Positions 46,191 to 54,383 of a stretch of 64,000 bases of DNA are shown piece after piece; within the stretch, counting starts at the first letter, position 1, and each line of letters opens with the position of its first letter. The notes under the pieces are model-generated. The model saw only the letters and a program-made list of their open reading frames with translations. It made no database searches and was not told the origin of the DNA. Source of the DNA: WQXF01 sp031553615 (lineage in GTDB: Bacteria; Bacillota; Clostridia; Christensenellales; Aristaeellaceae); the NCBI GenBank assembly GCA_031553615.1, contig JAVBLJ010000009.1, positions 1-64,000 of the forward strand, read 5' to 3'. The position numbers and the translations under genes are program-made.

Positions 46191-46220
46191 CCGCGTTTGG
46201 TGGAACGCGGGCTTTTTTTA
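46191..46220 (+). terminator. Plus-strand terminator at the pullulanase end
   Basis: CCGCGTT (46191-46197) and AACGCGG (46204-46210) followed by a run of seven T on the plus strand. It would stop read-through from the surface-protein gene; the T run overlaps the pullulanase stop codon. Confidence 0.7.
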
Positions 46221-48233
46221 TTTGTCGGATAGCAGCACGTAGGCGGTCTGCGGCTCGGCGAGCAACCTATCGCCGGTCAGCACGGAGAGGGCTTCCACTC
46301 CGGCATGCTGCCCATCCGCCACGATGCGCCAGCCGGACGAGGGTAGGGTTACTTCGCGCGCTTCCTTGCCTACGTTGAGCACCACAGCGATCGTCGCGCT
46401 GGAATCATCGCCCGCATGATCGGAAAGCGTGTAGGCCAGGATTTGCGGCTCAGTATCCAAGAAAAACAGGGATTCGCGCACGGCTTCCGCAGTATTGAGC
46501 CGAAAGGCCGGGTGCGCCTTGCGCAGCGCGATCAGCCCTTGGTAGTAGGCGAACAGATCACGGTAGGCCGCCTTGTTGCTCCAGTTGAGCTGGTTGACCG
46601 AATCGGGCGATTGGTAGCTATTGCTGTCGCCATTTTTGCTGCGCGCAAATTCTTCCCCGGCCTGGAAGAAGGGGATGCCCTGGGCGGTGAATACGATGGC
46701 CGCAGCCAGCTTGTTCATGCGCACCAGTTCAGCTTCGTCGGCTTCGGGTTGGGAGGCGCGCAGCTTGTCCCAAAGCGTGTTGTTATCGTGGGCGGAAACG
46801 TAGTTGACGGCTTGCGAGGGGGCGGCGGCCCAGGGCACCTTGCTCATGGTGGCCTTGCGGTATTCGATCTGCGGGTGTTGCACCGATCCGGCAATGCCAA
46901 ACATTACGTCGGTCTTGTGGCCCGCATGGCCGTTCACGTAGCCGCGCCCGGAGGCCACGAACACGCTGCCTTTTGCGCCATCGCGAATGTCATCGCAGAA
47001 AAGGGCGATTCGTGGATCGAGCTGCTGTGCGTTGGCTTTGAGCGCAGCCTTCAACGAGGAGAGCGGCGAGGCTCCGCCGGTCCAGCCCTCGCCGTAGAGC
47101 AAAATGCTGGGATCAACGCGATCGAGCGCGGCGCGCAACTCGTTCATGGTATCGATATCGTGCAAGCCCATCAGGTCGAAGCGGAAGCCGTCCACGTGGT
47201 ATTCGGTCGCCCAGTACACCGCCGAATCAACGATCAGCTTGCGCACCATCGCGCGTTCCGATGCGGTCTCGTTGCCGCAGCCCGATCCATTGGAGAATCC
47301 GCCGGCGGAATTCATGCGGTAGTAATACCCTGGCACCAGTAGATTCAGGTTGGAGTTGCCCGAAAGCCCGGTGTGGTTGTACACCACGTCCATCACCACG
47401 CGGATGCCCCGGGCGTGCAGCGCCGCCACCATTTGCTTGAACTCGGTGATGCGCACGTTGCCATCGAAAGGATCGGTGGCGTACGAGCCCTCGGGCGCGT
47501 TGTAGTTGAGCGGATCATAGCCCCAGTTAAAGCGGTTTCCGGCCTGCGATTGTTCATCGATCGAGCGGAAATCGAACACGGGCAGCAGGTGCACGTGGGT
47601 GATGCCCAACTCGGACAGGTGATCGAGTCCGGTGGATTCCCCCTCGGGGCTGCGCGTGCCGAACTGGGTGAAGGAGAGGTATTTCCCGGGCAAATCGATG
47701 CCCGAGGTGGGGCTGGTGGAAAGATCGCGCACGTGCAGCTCGTAGATCACCGCGTCGGTGGGGCGCTCGAAGGGAGGGCGGCGATCCTGTGCCCAACCCT
47801 CGGGATCGGTGGAGGGCAGATCGACCACCATGCCCCGTTGCCCGTTCACGCCCACTGCCTTCGCGTAGGGATCGACGGCCTCGCACTGCTTGCCATCGAC
47901 CGTTGCCTTGTAGGTATAGTAGGAATTTTTGCGGTCGCCGGGCACGCTGACCATCCACGTGCCCTGATCGCCGCGCGTCATCGGGTATTCGCCCAGGGCC
48001 TTTCCGCCTGCGCCCTCCAGATAAAGCACCACGCGCGCCTCGGTGGCGGTGGGAGCCCACAGGCGAAATACAGTATCGGTAGGGGAGTAGTACGCGCCCA
48101 AATCGTTCCCGACGTAGGTGTACAGCGCTGCGAAGCGCTCGCTATCGACGGTGGGTTCCTCCTCGGCGCGCACCGCGCAGGGTTGTCCAATCGCCAGGGT
48201 GACGGCTACCGCCAGAAAGAGCGCTTTCCTCAC
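46218..48233 (-). CDS. pulA: Secreted type I pullulanase (GH13)
   Basis: A 671-residue secreted starch-debranching enzyme that cuts alpha-1,6 links in pullulan and branched maltodextrins. Signal peptide at residues 1-23, an N-terminal CBM48-like beta domain (FRLWAPTATEARVVLY), then the GH13 barrel with the pullulanase signature FNWGYDP, region I DVVYNHT, region II GFRFDLMG (catalytic Asp), region III YGEGW (catalytic Glu) and region IV SAHDNN (transition-state Asp), and a C-terminal beta domain. It faces malE-like genes across a shared regulatory region, so both likely serve alpha-glucan use. No cell-wall anchor is visible. Confidence 0.95.
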   Translation of the reverse strand: MRKALFLAVAVTLAIGQPCAVRAEEEPTVDSERFAALYTYVGNDLGAYYSPTDTVFRLWAPTATEARVVLYLEGAGGKALGEYPMTRGDQGTWMVSVPGDRKNSYYTYKATVDGKQCEAVDPYAKAVGVNGQRGMVVDLPSTDPEGWAQDRRPPFERPTDAVIYELHVRDLSTSPTSGIDLPGKYLSFTQFGTRSPEGESTGLDHLSELGITHVHLLPVFDFRSIDEQSQAGNRFNWGYDPLNYNAPEGSYATDPFDGNVRITEFKQMVAALHARGIRVVMDVVYNHTGLSGNSNLNLLVPGYYYRMNSAGGFSNGSGCGNETASERAMVRKLIVDSAVYWATEYHVDGFRFDLMGLHDIDTMNELRAALDRVDPSILLYGEGWTGGASPLSSLKAALKANAQQLDPRIALFCDDIRDGAKGSVFVASGRGYVNGHAGHKTDVMFGIAGSVQHPQIEYRKATMSKVPWAAAPSQAVNYVSAHDNNTLWDKLRASQPEADEAELVRMNKLAAAIVFTAQGIPFFQAGEEFARSKNGDSNSYQSPDSVNQLNWSNKAAYRDLFAYYQGLIALRKAHPAFRLNTAEAVRESLFFLDTEPQILAYTLSDHAGDDSSATIAVVLNVGKEAREVTLPSSGWRIVADGQHAGVEALSVLTGDRLLAEPQTAYVLLSDK

Positions 48234-48280
48234 GCTGTCGCCTCCTTCATGGTCTGCGCATGCTGCGCTTCACAGCCTCG

Positions 48281-48309
48281 ATTGTACCGCGTAGCGTTTC
48301 GGCTGTCAA
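48281..48309 (-). promoter_or_regulatory. Pullulanase promoter
   Basis: On the minus strand: perfect TTGACA (48304-48309), 17 bp, TACAAT (48281-48286), about 45 bases before the start. Confidence 0.85.
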
Positions 48310-48364
48310 ACACAACCAGGAGCGCGGGAGGGGCGGGCTGTGGAGGGTTCGCACAAAACAGGGG

Positions 48365-48392
48365 TTGACATGCCAGCCAAATGTGCTACAAT
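48365..48392 (+). promoter_or_regulatory. Promoter of the malE-like operon
   Basis: Perfect TTGACA (48365-48370), 16 bp, TACAAT (48387-48392). The remaining leader to 48572 holds the operator-like site at 48432 and otherwise nothing I recognise. Confidence 0.85.
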
Positions 48393-48431
48393 ATTGCTAG
48401 AGAAGCGAGCTGCTATTTTTAGAGCAATATG

Positions 48432-48445
48432 TGCAAACGATTTCA
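48432..48445. promoter_or_regulatory. LacI/CcpA-type operator (cre-like)
   Basis: TGCAAACGATTTCA differs from the catabolite-response consensus TGWAARCGYTWWCA at two positions and has the central CG of LacI-family sites. It lies about 40 bases after the -10 box, where a bound repressor could block elongation. It could be bound by CcpA or by the LacI protein encoded at 53046-54119. Confidence 0.55.
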
Positions 48446-48572
48446 CGCACGTCTGCATCGTGCGACGCCCATCGATCTTTTCTGGTTCTCCGCGCGTTGT
48501 CCATCGTGTTTTTGCGGCGTGGTTCTCTTCGCCGTAAGGATAGATCGAACAAATGTACTAGGAGGGGAAACA

Positions 48573-49817
48573 ATGAAAAAGGTTCTTGTGGTTCTCTTGG
48601 CGCTGGTTCTTTGCCTGGGAATGATCAGCACGGCCGCGTTGGCCGAGTACGCGCCGCCCGCGGGCGATACCGCCGGTAAGTTGACCGTTTGGCTGGATAA
48701 CGACGATTGGGCCAATGCCGTGATCGCCGCGTTCAACGCCAAGTACCCCAATGTCGAAATCACCTACCAGAACGTGGGCAACGTCGACGCGCGCGGCAAG
48801 GTTACGCTCGATGGCCCCGCTGGCGTCGGCCCCGACGTATTCCTCTATCCCCATGACCATGCTTCCCTGGCCATCCTCGATGGCATCGTGGAACCCATCG
48901 ATCCCGAGCTGCAGGCCAAGTATCAGGATGCCATCGTGGCTCCGGCCGTGGGCACCGTGACGGTGGAAGGCGAAATGTACGGCCTGCCGATCTCCACGGA
49001 GAACATCGCCCTGTTCTATAACAAGGATCTCTTCGGCGAGAATCCGCCGGCCACCATGGAAGAGATCGTCGAATTTGCCAAGACCTTCAACAAGCCCGAA
49101 GAAAACAAGTGGGCGGTGGCCTGGCAGGTGGACGACGCTTACCACAACTTCTTCTTCCTCTCCGCTTACGGCATGAACATCTTTGGACCCAACCACGACG
49201 ATTACAAGGTGCCTGGCTTCGACAGCCCCGAGGCGAAAAAGGGCGTTGAGTTCCACGCTTCCCTGCGCCAGATATTCGATGTGGCCGTGGCCGATGCGCA
49301 GTGGGACAACACCGTGGCCCGCTTCCAAAAGGGCGAGACTGCCTTCACCTTCTCCGGCCCCTGGGCGATCGCCGATGCGGTCAAAAATGGCGTGAACTTT
49401 GGCGTTGCGAAGCTGCCCACCATCGAGGGCAATCAGCCCGTGTGCTTCTCCGGCAACATCATCGCCAACGTGAGCAGCTACAGCGAGAACAAGGAACTGG
49501 CCTATGCGTTCATCGATTTCCTTGCCAGCCCCGAAGGCGCTGCCGTGATGTACAACGTCACCGGCAAGCTGCCGGCGCTCGTGGACCTCACCCAGGTGCC
49601 CGGCGTTAGCGAGAACACCTACCTGATGGGCATCGCCCAGCAGTCGCCCTTCACGGTTCCGATGCCGGTGATCCCGGAAGTGAACCAGATGTGGAACGGC
49701 CTGAAGAACCTGTTCACCTTCACCTGGGACGGCACGCTGACCCCGGAAGAGGCGCAGGCCAAGGCCATGGAAACCTACACCACCGAGCTTGCGGCCGCTG
49801 GCAAGTCGATCGAGTAA
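48573..49817 (+). CDS. malE: Maltose/maltodextrin-type binding protein (MalE-like)
   Basis: A 414-residue extracellular solute-binding protein of the CUT1 maltose group. Signal peptide residues 1-24; no lipobox cysteine, unusual for a Gram-positive binding protein and suggesting secretion or an uncleaved anchor. Mature features include KLTVWLDNDDWANAVIAAFN, PDVFLYPHDH, YGLPISTENIALFYNKDLF and FSGPWAIADAVKNGVNFG, all typical of MalE relatives. The start follows GGAGGGG. A hairpin separates it from the malF-like gene. It presumably captures maltodextrins released by the pullulanase. Confidence 0.9.
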   Translation: MKKVLVVLLALVLCLGMISTAALAEYAPPAGDTAGKLTVWLDNDDWANAVIAAFNAKYPNVEITYQNVGNVDARGKVTLDGPAGVGPDVFLYPHDHASLAILDGIVEPIDPELQAKYQDAIVAPAVGTVTVEGEMYGLPISTENIALFYNKDLFGENPPATMEEIVEFAKTFNKPEENKWAVAWQVDDAYHNFFFLSAYGMNIFGPNHDDYKVPGFDSPEAKKGVEFHASLRQIFDVAVADAQWDNTVARFQKGETAFTFSGPWAIADAVKNGVNFGVAKLPTIEGNQPVCFSGNIIANVSSYSENKELAYAFIDFLASPEGAAVMYNVTGKLPALVDLTQVPGVSENTYLMGIAQQSPFTVPMPVIPEVNQMWNGLKNLFTFTWDGTLTPEEAQAKAMETYTTELAAAGKSIE

Positions 49818-49828
49818 CATATGTGCAA

Positions 49829-49862
49829 GGACATGGGCGGCGCTTTGGCGTCGTCCATGTCC
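49829..49862 (+). terminator. Intercistronic hairpin between malE and malF
   Basis: GGACATGG (49829-49836) pairs with CCATGTCC (49855-49862), with further inner CG pairing. Followed by CTATTTAT. It probably lowers malFG expression or protects the malE message. Confidence 0.7.
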
Positions 49863-49886
49863 CTATTTATATGCGGAGGTGGTTGT

Positions 49887-51215
49887 ATGCGGATCGTCGT
49901 GACGCTGATGTCCGCGCTGCTTTGGGGCAGCGGCCAGATCATGAACAAGCAGCGAATCAAGGGCCTGGTTTTCTTCTTGGTGCAGGCGGGATTGGTCTGC
50001 ATTGAGCTGGCTACCGGTACGTGGAGCGTGCTGACCGGGGCGGCGGAGCCGCACTTCCGCAATTGTGGCTTGTTTATCCAGGGCATTTGGGGCCTGGTAT
50101 CCCTGGGCGAGATTCCGCGCACCAGCTCAAAGGTCAAGGTGTACGACCACTCCACGATGCTGATGATCGGCGGACTCATCGCCATGGCGCTGCTGCTGGT
50201 GTTCGTGATTATTTGGGTGATCAACATGCGCGATGCGTACGTGACCCGCAAGCGCATGGAGCAGGGCGAAACCACCTCGAGCATCGCTTCCTTCCGCAGC
50301 GGTTTTGATCGTTACTTTGAGTATATCGCCATCACGCCCGGCATGCTGCTGATGCTGTTTGTATCGCTGCTGCCCATCATTTTCTCGTTCCTCGTGTCGT
50401 TTACCAATTACAATTCGAACACCATTCCGCCCAAGAATCTGGTGGACTGGGTGGGGTTCCAGAACTTTATCGATATCGTCCGTCTGCCGGTTTGGGGTCG
50501 CACCTTCCTGGGTGTGTTCACCTGGACCGTGATCTGGGCGGTGCTGGCGGCGACCACCACGTATTTTGGCGGCATGCTGCAGGCCGTGCTTCTGCACAGC
50601 AAGCATGTGCGCAGCCAAAAGCTATGGCGCGGCGTGTTCATGCTGCCCTGGGCCATTCCGGCGTTCGTATCCATCCTGGTGTTCCAGAATGTGTTTCACT
50701 CCGCCGGGCCCATCAACAAGGTGCTCATTTCGCTGGGCATTGTCACCAAGGCGGTACCCTTCCTGAGCGACCCGAACTGGGCGCGCGTCGTGCTGGTGAT
50801 CGTGAACCTGTGGCTGGGCTTCCCCTACTTTATGGCGCTGATTTCCGGCGTAATCTCTACCATAAATACTGAAATGTACGAAGCGGCAGCAATCGACGGC
50901 GCGAACGCGCTGCAAACCTTCCGCCGGATCACCTTCCCCGTGATCATATCGGCGACCGCTCCGCAGCTCATATTCTCTATTACGCACAACTTCAACAACT
51001 TCGGTATCGTATTCTTCCTGACGAAGGGCGGCCCGGCCAATCCGCAGTACACCGTGGCCGGATCGACCGATCTGCTGATTACCTGGATATACAAGCTGAC
51101 GGTCGATCAGCGGATGTACAACTACGCCTCGGTCATGTCGATCCTCATTTTCGTGGTGCTGGCGACGGTGGCGGGCTGGAATCTGCTGCACACCCGCGTG
51201 TTTAGGGAGGAGTAA
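49887..51215 (+). CDS. malF: Maltose-type ABC permease (MalF-like)
   Basis: A 442-residue CUT1 permease subunit with about eight transmembrane segments, the first two in an N-terminal extension of about 150 residues as in Clostridia MalF. The EAA loop is YEAAAIDGANALQTFRRITFP, which contacts the ATPase. ATG at 49887 follows GGAGGTGG; the longer frame from 49821 would start inside the hairpin. The malG-like gene begins two bases after its stop. No ATPase gene is nearby, so a shared MsmX-type ATPase encoded elsewhere is expected. Confidence 0.93.
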   Translation: MRIVVTLMSALLWGSGQIMNKQRIKGLVFFLVQAGLVCIELATGTWSVLTGAAEPHFRNCGLFIQGIWGLVSLGEIPRTSSKVKVYDHSTMLMIGGLIAMALLLVFVIIWVINMRDAYVTRKRMEQGETTSSIASFRSGFDRYFEYIAITPGMLLMLFVSLLPIIFSFLVSFTNYNSNTIPPKNLVDWVGFQNFIDIVRLPVWGRTFLGVFTWTVIWAVLAATTTYFGGMLQAVLLHSKHVRSQKLWRGVFMLPWAIPAFVSILVFQNVFHSAGPINKVLISLGIVTKAVPFLSDPNWARVVLVIVNLWLGFPYFMALISGVISTINTEMYEAAAIDGANALQTFRRITFPVIISATAPQLIFSITHNFNNFGIVFFLTKGGPANPQYTVAGSTDLLITWIYKLTVDQRMYNYASVMSILIFVVLATVAGWNLLHTRVFREE

Positions 51216-51217
51216 GC

Positions 51218-52126
51218 ATGAATAAGGACGCGAACTTCAAAAAAGAAGCAGCTGTCACCAAAGCGATGGGCGCGAAAAGGCGCAAGACGCGCACGTTTAA
51301 GGATATCGTGTTCAGCACGCTGATCCACGCTGAATTGCTGCTGGTGCTGGCTGCGGTTCTTTTTCCCATTGTATGGATCGCGGGCACCTCGTTGAGCCCC
51401 ACATCCTCGGTCACGGCTACCTCGCTGATTCCCGATCAACCGACGTTCAAAAACTTTACGGAGCTTTTTAGCAAAACCAAATTTGTGCTTTGGTATAAGA
51501 ATACGCTGATCATTGCGCTGCTCTCGATGGTGTGTACCGTGCTGGTGCACTCGTTTACGGCATTCATATTTGCGCGCTTTAAGTTCAAGGGGCAGAAGCA
51601 GGCACTGTTCACCATCATGCTGTTTCAGATGTTTCCTTCCTTCTTGGGGTTGACGGCCCTCTACGTCATCTGCCTCAACTTCGGGTTGCTCAACAATATC
51701 TATACTCTGGTGGTCATCTACGTGGCGGGCGGCATACCAGGCAATATCTGGCTGGTGCGCGGCTACATGCTCAACATCCCCAAAACGCTGGATGAGGCCG
51801 CCTTTATCGACGGCGCATCAAAGATCACCATGTTTTTCCGCATCATACTGCCGCTGGCCACGCCCATTATCGCTTTTATGGCGGTCACTTCGTTCATGGG
51901 CCCCTGGTTCGATTACATATTGCCGCGCATGCTGCTTTCCTCCAACGATAAACACACCATTGCGCTGGGCCTGTTCAGCCTGGTTGATCCGAACTCGCCT
52001 AACTACAATTTTCCGCGCTTTGCGGCGGCTAGTTTGCTGATTGCCGTGCCCATCGCCACCTTCCAGTTCGTATTTCAGAAGTATCTTGTGACCGGCCTGA
52101 TGGCAGGAGCGAACAAGGGTGAATAG
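51218..52126 (+). CDS. malG: Maltose-type ABC permease (MalG-like)
   Basis: A 302-residue second CUT1 permease subunit with six transmembrane segments after a basic cytoplasmic N-terminus. The EAA loop reads DEAAFIDGASKITMFFRIILP and the C-terminus ends in LVTGLMAGANKGE, the usual MalG tail. The ribosome site GGGAGGAG lies in the end of the malF-like gene. Its stop overlaps the next gene by eight bases. Confidence 0.93.
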   Translation: MNKDANFKKEAAVTKAMGAKRRKTRTFKDIVFSTLIHAELLLVLAAVLFPIVWIAGTSLSPTSSVTATSLIPDQPTFKNFTELFSKTKFVLWYKNTLIIALLSMVCTVLVHSFTAFIFARFKFKGQKQALFTIMLFQMFPSFLGLTALYVICLNFGLLNNIYTLVVIYVAGGIPGNIWLVRGYMLNIPKTLDEAAFIDGASKITMFFRIILPLATPIIAFMAVTSFMGPWFDYILPRMLLSSNDKHTIALGLFSLVDPNSPNYNFPRFAAASLLIAVPIATFQFVFQKYLVTGLMAGANKGE

Positions 52127-52892
52127 ACTATGCCGGTGGCTGGTGGGGCAGGTGCAGCGCGCGCGGGGAGCGACGGTGGCTGCTGCGGCGATCGTCACCG
52201 CGACGCTGCTGTGCGTACCCGTGCTGTTCGCGCTGGCCAAGCTGCCCCCCAACGAGCTGTTTGCGCGGTACTACAGCCTCGATTTTGAGGCGTTTGCGGA
52301 ACCCGGATCGCGCATCGCATTACCCCTCGCCGCCGATGGCGAGGGCTTTGCGTTGTCCCTACGCATTACCGAATCCGCGTACGAGCAGAGCGCCGACGGC
52401 TCCTGCACGGTGAGCGCAAAGGCGGAGCCCGAGGACGAGGGCAAGGAGCCGGTGGGGACGGTGGAGCGCCCCACCTTTGGTTTTACACGGCATTACTTGA
52501 CCTACGCAGATGCGCATACGCGGCTGATTATGCCGGTGGACAGCCTGCCCGCCTGGGCGATCGAGGAGCGGGATTTCCGCGAGCTTTTCGACAGGCTGGC
52601 GCTGTACAACGGCTATTTTGGTCGCTTCCTTGCGCCGACGGTGCTGCTTTGCATGGCGATCATTGGCGTAATGCTTTTGCTTTTTTACTTTGGAATCGGC
52701 TACCTGATGGGCTTGACGCGCATGCGCACGCACAGCGTCGCCTACCGGCTGCGCGTGAAGAGCCTGCTGATTGGTTCGGCTGTGCCCGCAGCGCTTTGCT
52801 TTCCCATCGGCCTGATCATGCCCGTGATGCACATTTTCCTGTTTCAACTGCTTGCCGTGTTGCTGGGCTACGCTGTGTTGCGCCGCCTGTAG
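52119..52892 (+). CDS. Accessory membrane protein of the malEFG operon
   Basis: A 257-residue membrane protein: one N-terminal segment (about residues 20-40), an extracytoplasmic domain of about 120 residues, then four segments (about 168-190, 208-228 and two near the end). The layout resembles DUF1189 proteins (MalA of streptococcal maltodextrin operons), but I see no decisive motif. The start is GTG at 52119, overlapping the malG-like stop, so it is coupled to the transporter genes. Role unknown; perhaps transporter regulation. Confidence 0.6.
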   Translation: MNRLCRWLVGQVQRARGATVAAAAIVTATLLCVPVLFALAKLPPNELFARYYSLDFEAFAEPGSRIALPLAADGEGFALSLRITESAYEQSADGSCTVSAKAEPEDEGKEPVGTVERPTFGFTRHYLTYADAHTRLIMPVDSLPAWAIEERDFRELFDRLALYNGYFGRFLAPTVLLCMAIIGVMLLLFYFGIGYLMGLTRMRTHSVAYRLRVKSLLIGSAVPAALCFPIGLIMPVMHIFLFQLLAVLLGYAVLRRL

Positions 52893-52939
52893 TGTGTAGA
52901 AGCAAGCTCGCTTGAATGACTACATCGTTTCCAAATTTG

Positions 52940-52971
52940 TCAAGTGAATTGAGCGATGATTCAAGTGAATT
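52940..52971. promoter_or_regulatory. 21-bp-spaced direct repeats before lacI
   Basis: TCAAGTGAATT occurs at 52940-52950 and 52961-52971, exactly two helical turns apart, just upstream of the -35 box of the LacI gene. Such spacing suits cooperative binding of a regulator on one face of the DNA. Confidence 0.6.
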
Positions 52972-52975
52972 CGAG

Positions 52976-53004
52976 TTGTAAGTGGGCAAAGAATACGGTA
53001 CTAT
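52976..53004 (+). promoter_or_regulatory. Promoter of the lacI gene
   Basis: TTGTAA (52976-52981), 17 bp, TACTAT (52999-53004), about 40 bases before the start. Confidence 0.7.
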
Positions 53005-53045
53005 GATGGCAGAAGAACGGATCCGGCACGAGAGAAGGGGAACGT

Positions 53046-54119
53046 ATGGGAAAGACCACCATGCGGGATGTGGCCAACCGACTCGGCGTATCCATCAATG
53101 CCGTCTCCCTGGCGCTGGGCAACAAGTCCGGCGTCAGCGAAAGCACGCGCGATCGCATGATACGAACAGCATATGAGATGGGCTACTTCGAGGGAAAGGC
53201 ATCGATTCTCAAAAAAGTCAAGCTGCGCAATATCTGCATCGTTGTGAAAAATAAAGCGCTGACCGATGTGCATTTCCATAATCTCGTGTTCCGCGCCATG
53301 CAGGCCGAGGTCAAGCGCCAAGGCTACGATACCATCATTGAATTTTCTGAGGATTTGAGCGAACTGCCCTCCTGCATCCAGGAATATCGTGTTTCTGGGG
53401 TGGCGGTGGTGGGTACGTTTAGCGATGAAGGCTTGGCGCGCATTCAGGCGACCCATATCCCCATGGTGGTGGTCAACCACGAAAGCTACGCGCTGAGCAT
53501 CGACAGCGTGGTCAACAAAAACTATCAGGGCGCTTATCTGGCGTTCATGCATCTATATCAAAGGGGCCACCGGCGCATCGGCTTTGTGGGCTATGTCGAA
53601 GGCTCTTCGAGTCTGCGGCTGCGCAAGGCGGGCTTTATGCAGGCGGCCATCGATCATCATATGTACGGGGAGGACATCAGCGGCGGATTTGCCGAGATGT
53701 CCTTTGAAACCGACCTCACGCCCTTTTACGTGGTGCACAACATTGCCGAAATTGCCGCACATTTGATGAACAAGTTCGGCTCGGTGGAAAAGCTCCCCAC
53801 CGCTTTCTTTTGCCACAATGACGCGACCGCAATCGCTATGATTCAAGCAGTCAACCTGCTGCAGTTGGAGGTCCCCCGCGATATTTCTATGGTGTCGTTC
53901 GATAACATCGAGCTTGCGTCGGGCTTTACGCCTGCGCTCACCACCATCAGCGTGCCCATCAAGTCCATGGGCATACGTGCCATTGAGCGCTTGGTGCGCC
54001 GCATCGAAAACCGCAATTTGCCCTGTGATACGCTGCTGTTGGAAATGGAATTGCTGCAGCGCGACTCGGTGCGCGATCTCAATGTGCCGGATGGTGCCGA
54101 GCGTTCAAGGGAAGATTGA
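53046..54119 (+). CDS. LacI family transcriptional regulator
   Basis: A 357-residue LacI-type regulator. Helix-turn-helix plus hinge at residues 3-60 (TMRDVANRLGVSINAVSLAL), then a periplasmic-binding-like effector domain (VVVNHESYALSIDSVVNKNY, YQRGHRRIGFVG, PTAFFCHNDATAIAMIQ). The HTH lacks the usual proline of the VSxTTVSRVL motif and reads INAVSLAL, a common variant. The start follows GAGAAGGGG. It sits between the malEFG operon and the hydrolase genes and could control either; the cre-like site at 48432 and the direct repeats at 52940 are candidate targets. Confidence 0.93.
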   Translation: MGKTTMRDVANRLGVSINAVSLALGNKSGVSESTRDRMIRTAYEMGYFEGKASILKKVKLRNICIVVKNKALTDVHFHNLVFRAMQAEVKRQGYDTIIEFSEDLSELPSCIQEYRVSGVAVVGTFSDEGLARIQATHIPMVVVNHESYALSIDSVVNKNYQGAYLAFMHLYQRGHRRIGFVGYVEGSSSLRLRKAGFMQAAIDHHMYGEDISGGFAEMSFETDLTPFYVVHNIAEIAAHLMNKFGSVEKLPTAFFCHNDATAIAMIQAVNLLQLEVPRDISMVSFDNIELASGFTPALTTISVPIKSMGIRAIERLVRRIENRNLPCDTLLLEMELLQRDSVRDLNVPDGAERSRED

Positions 54120-54150
54120 TTTTCCAAGGTAGTTCCTTTAAAACAAAGAT

Positions 54151-54176
54151 CGAGGGCGCGAGGCGCAGAGCCCTCG
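54151..54176 (+). terminator. Hairpin after the lacI gene
   Basis: CGAGGGC (54151-54157) and GCCCTCG (54170-54176), followed by GGGCTTTCT. A weak terminator. The rest of the gap to 54383 shows no clear promoter. Confidence 0.55.
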
Positions 54177-54383
54177 GGCTTTCTCGGCGCATGGTGACCT
54201 AATACTACTCCACGATGGATTTCCAGCATATCTCGCGAATATTTATCAGAATGGCGTTGTCGCGCTTCAGAGGGCGTAGCTGCCGGCTATGCTTCCCCCA
54301 GGCTCCAAGCCCTTCGAAAAATCTTCCACGATCTATCCTAAGAAACCAAACGAGGATTAGCATAAAAGCAGGAGTTGAGGCCG

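Noticed and set aside
49821..49886. Upstream start of the malF-like gene at 49821
   Set aside because: It lies at the foot of the intercistronic hairpin and lacks a ribosome site, whereas ATG 49887 follows GGAGGTGG.
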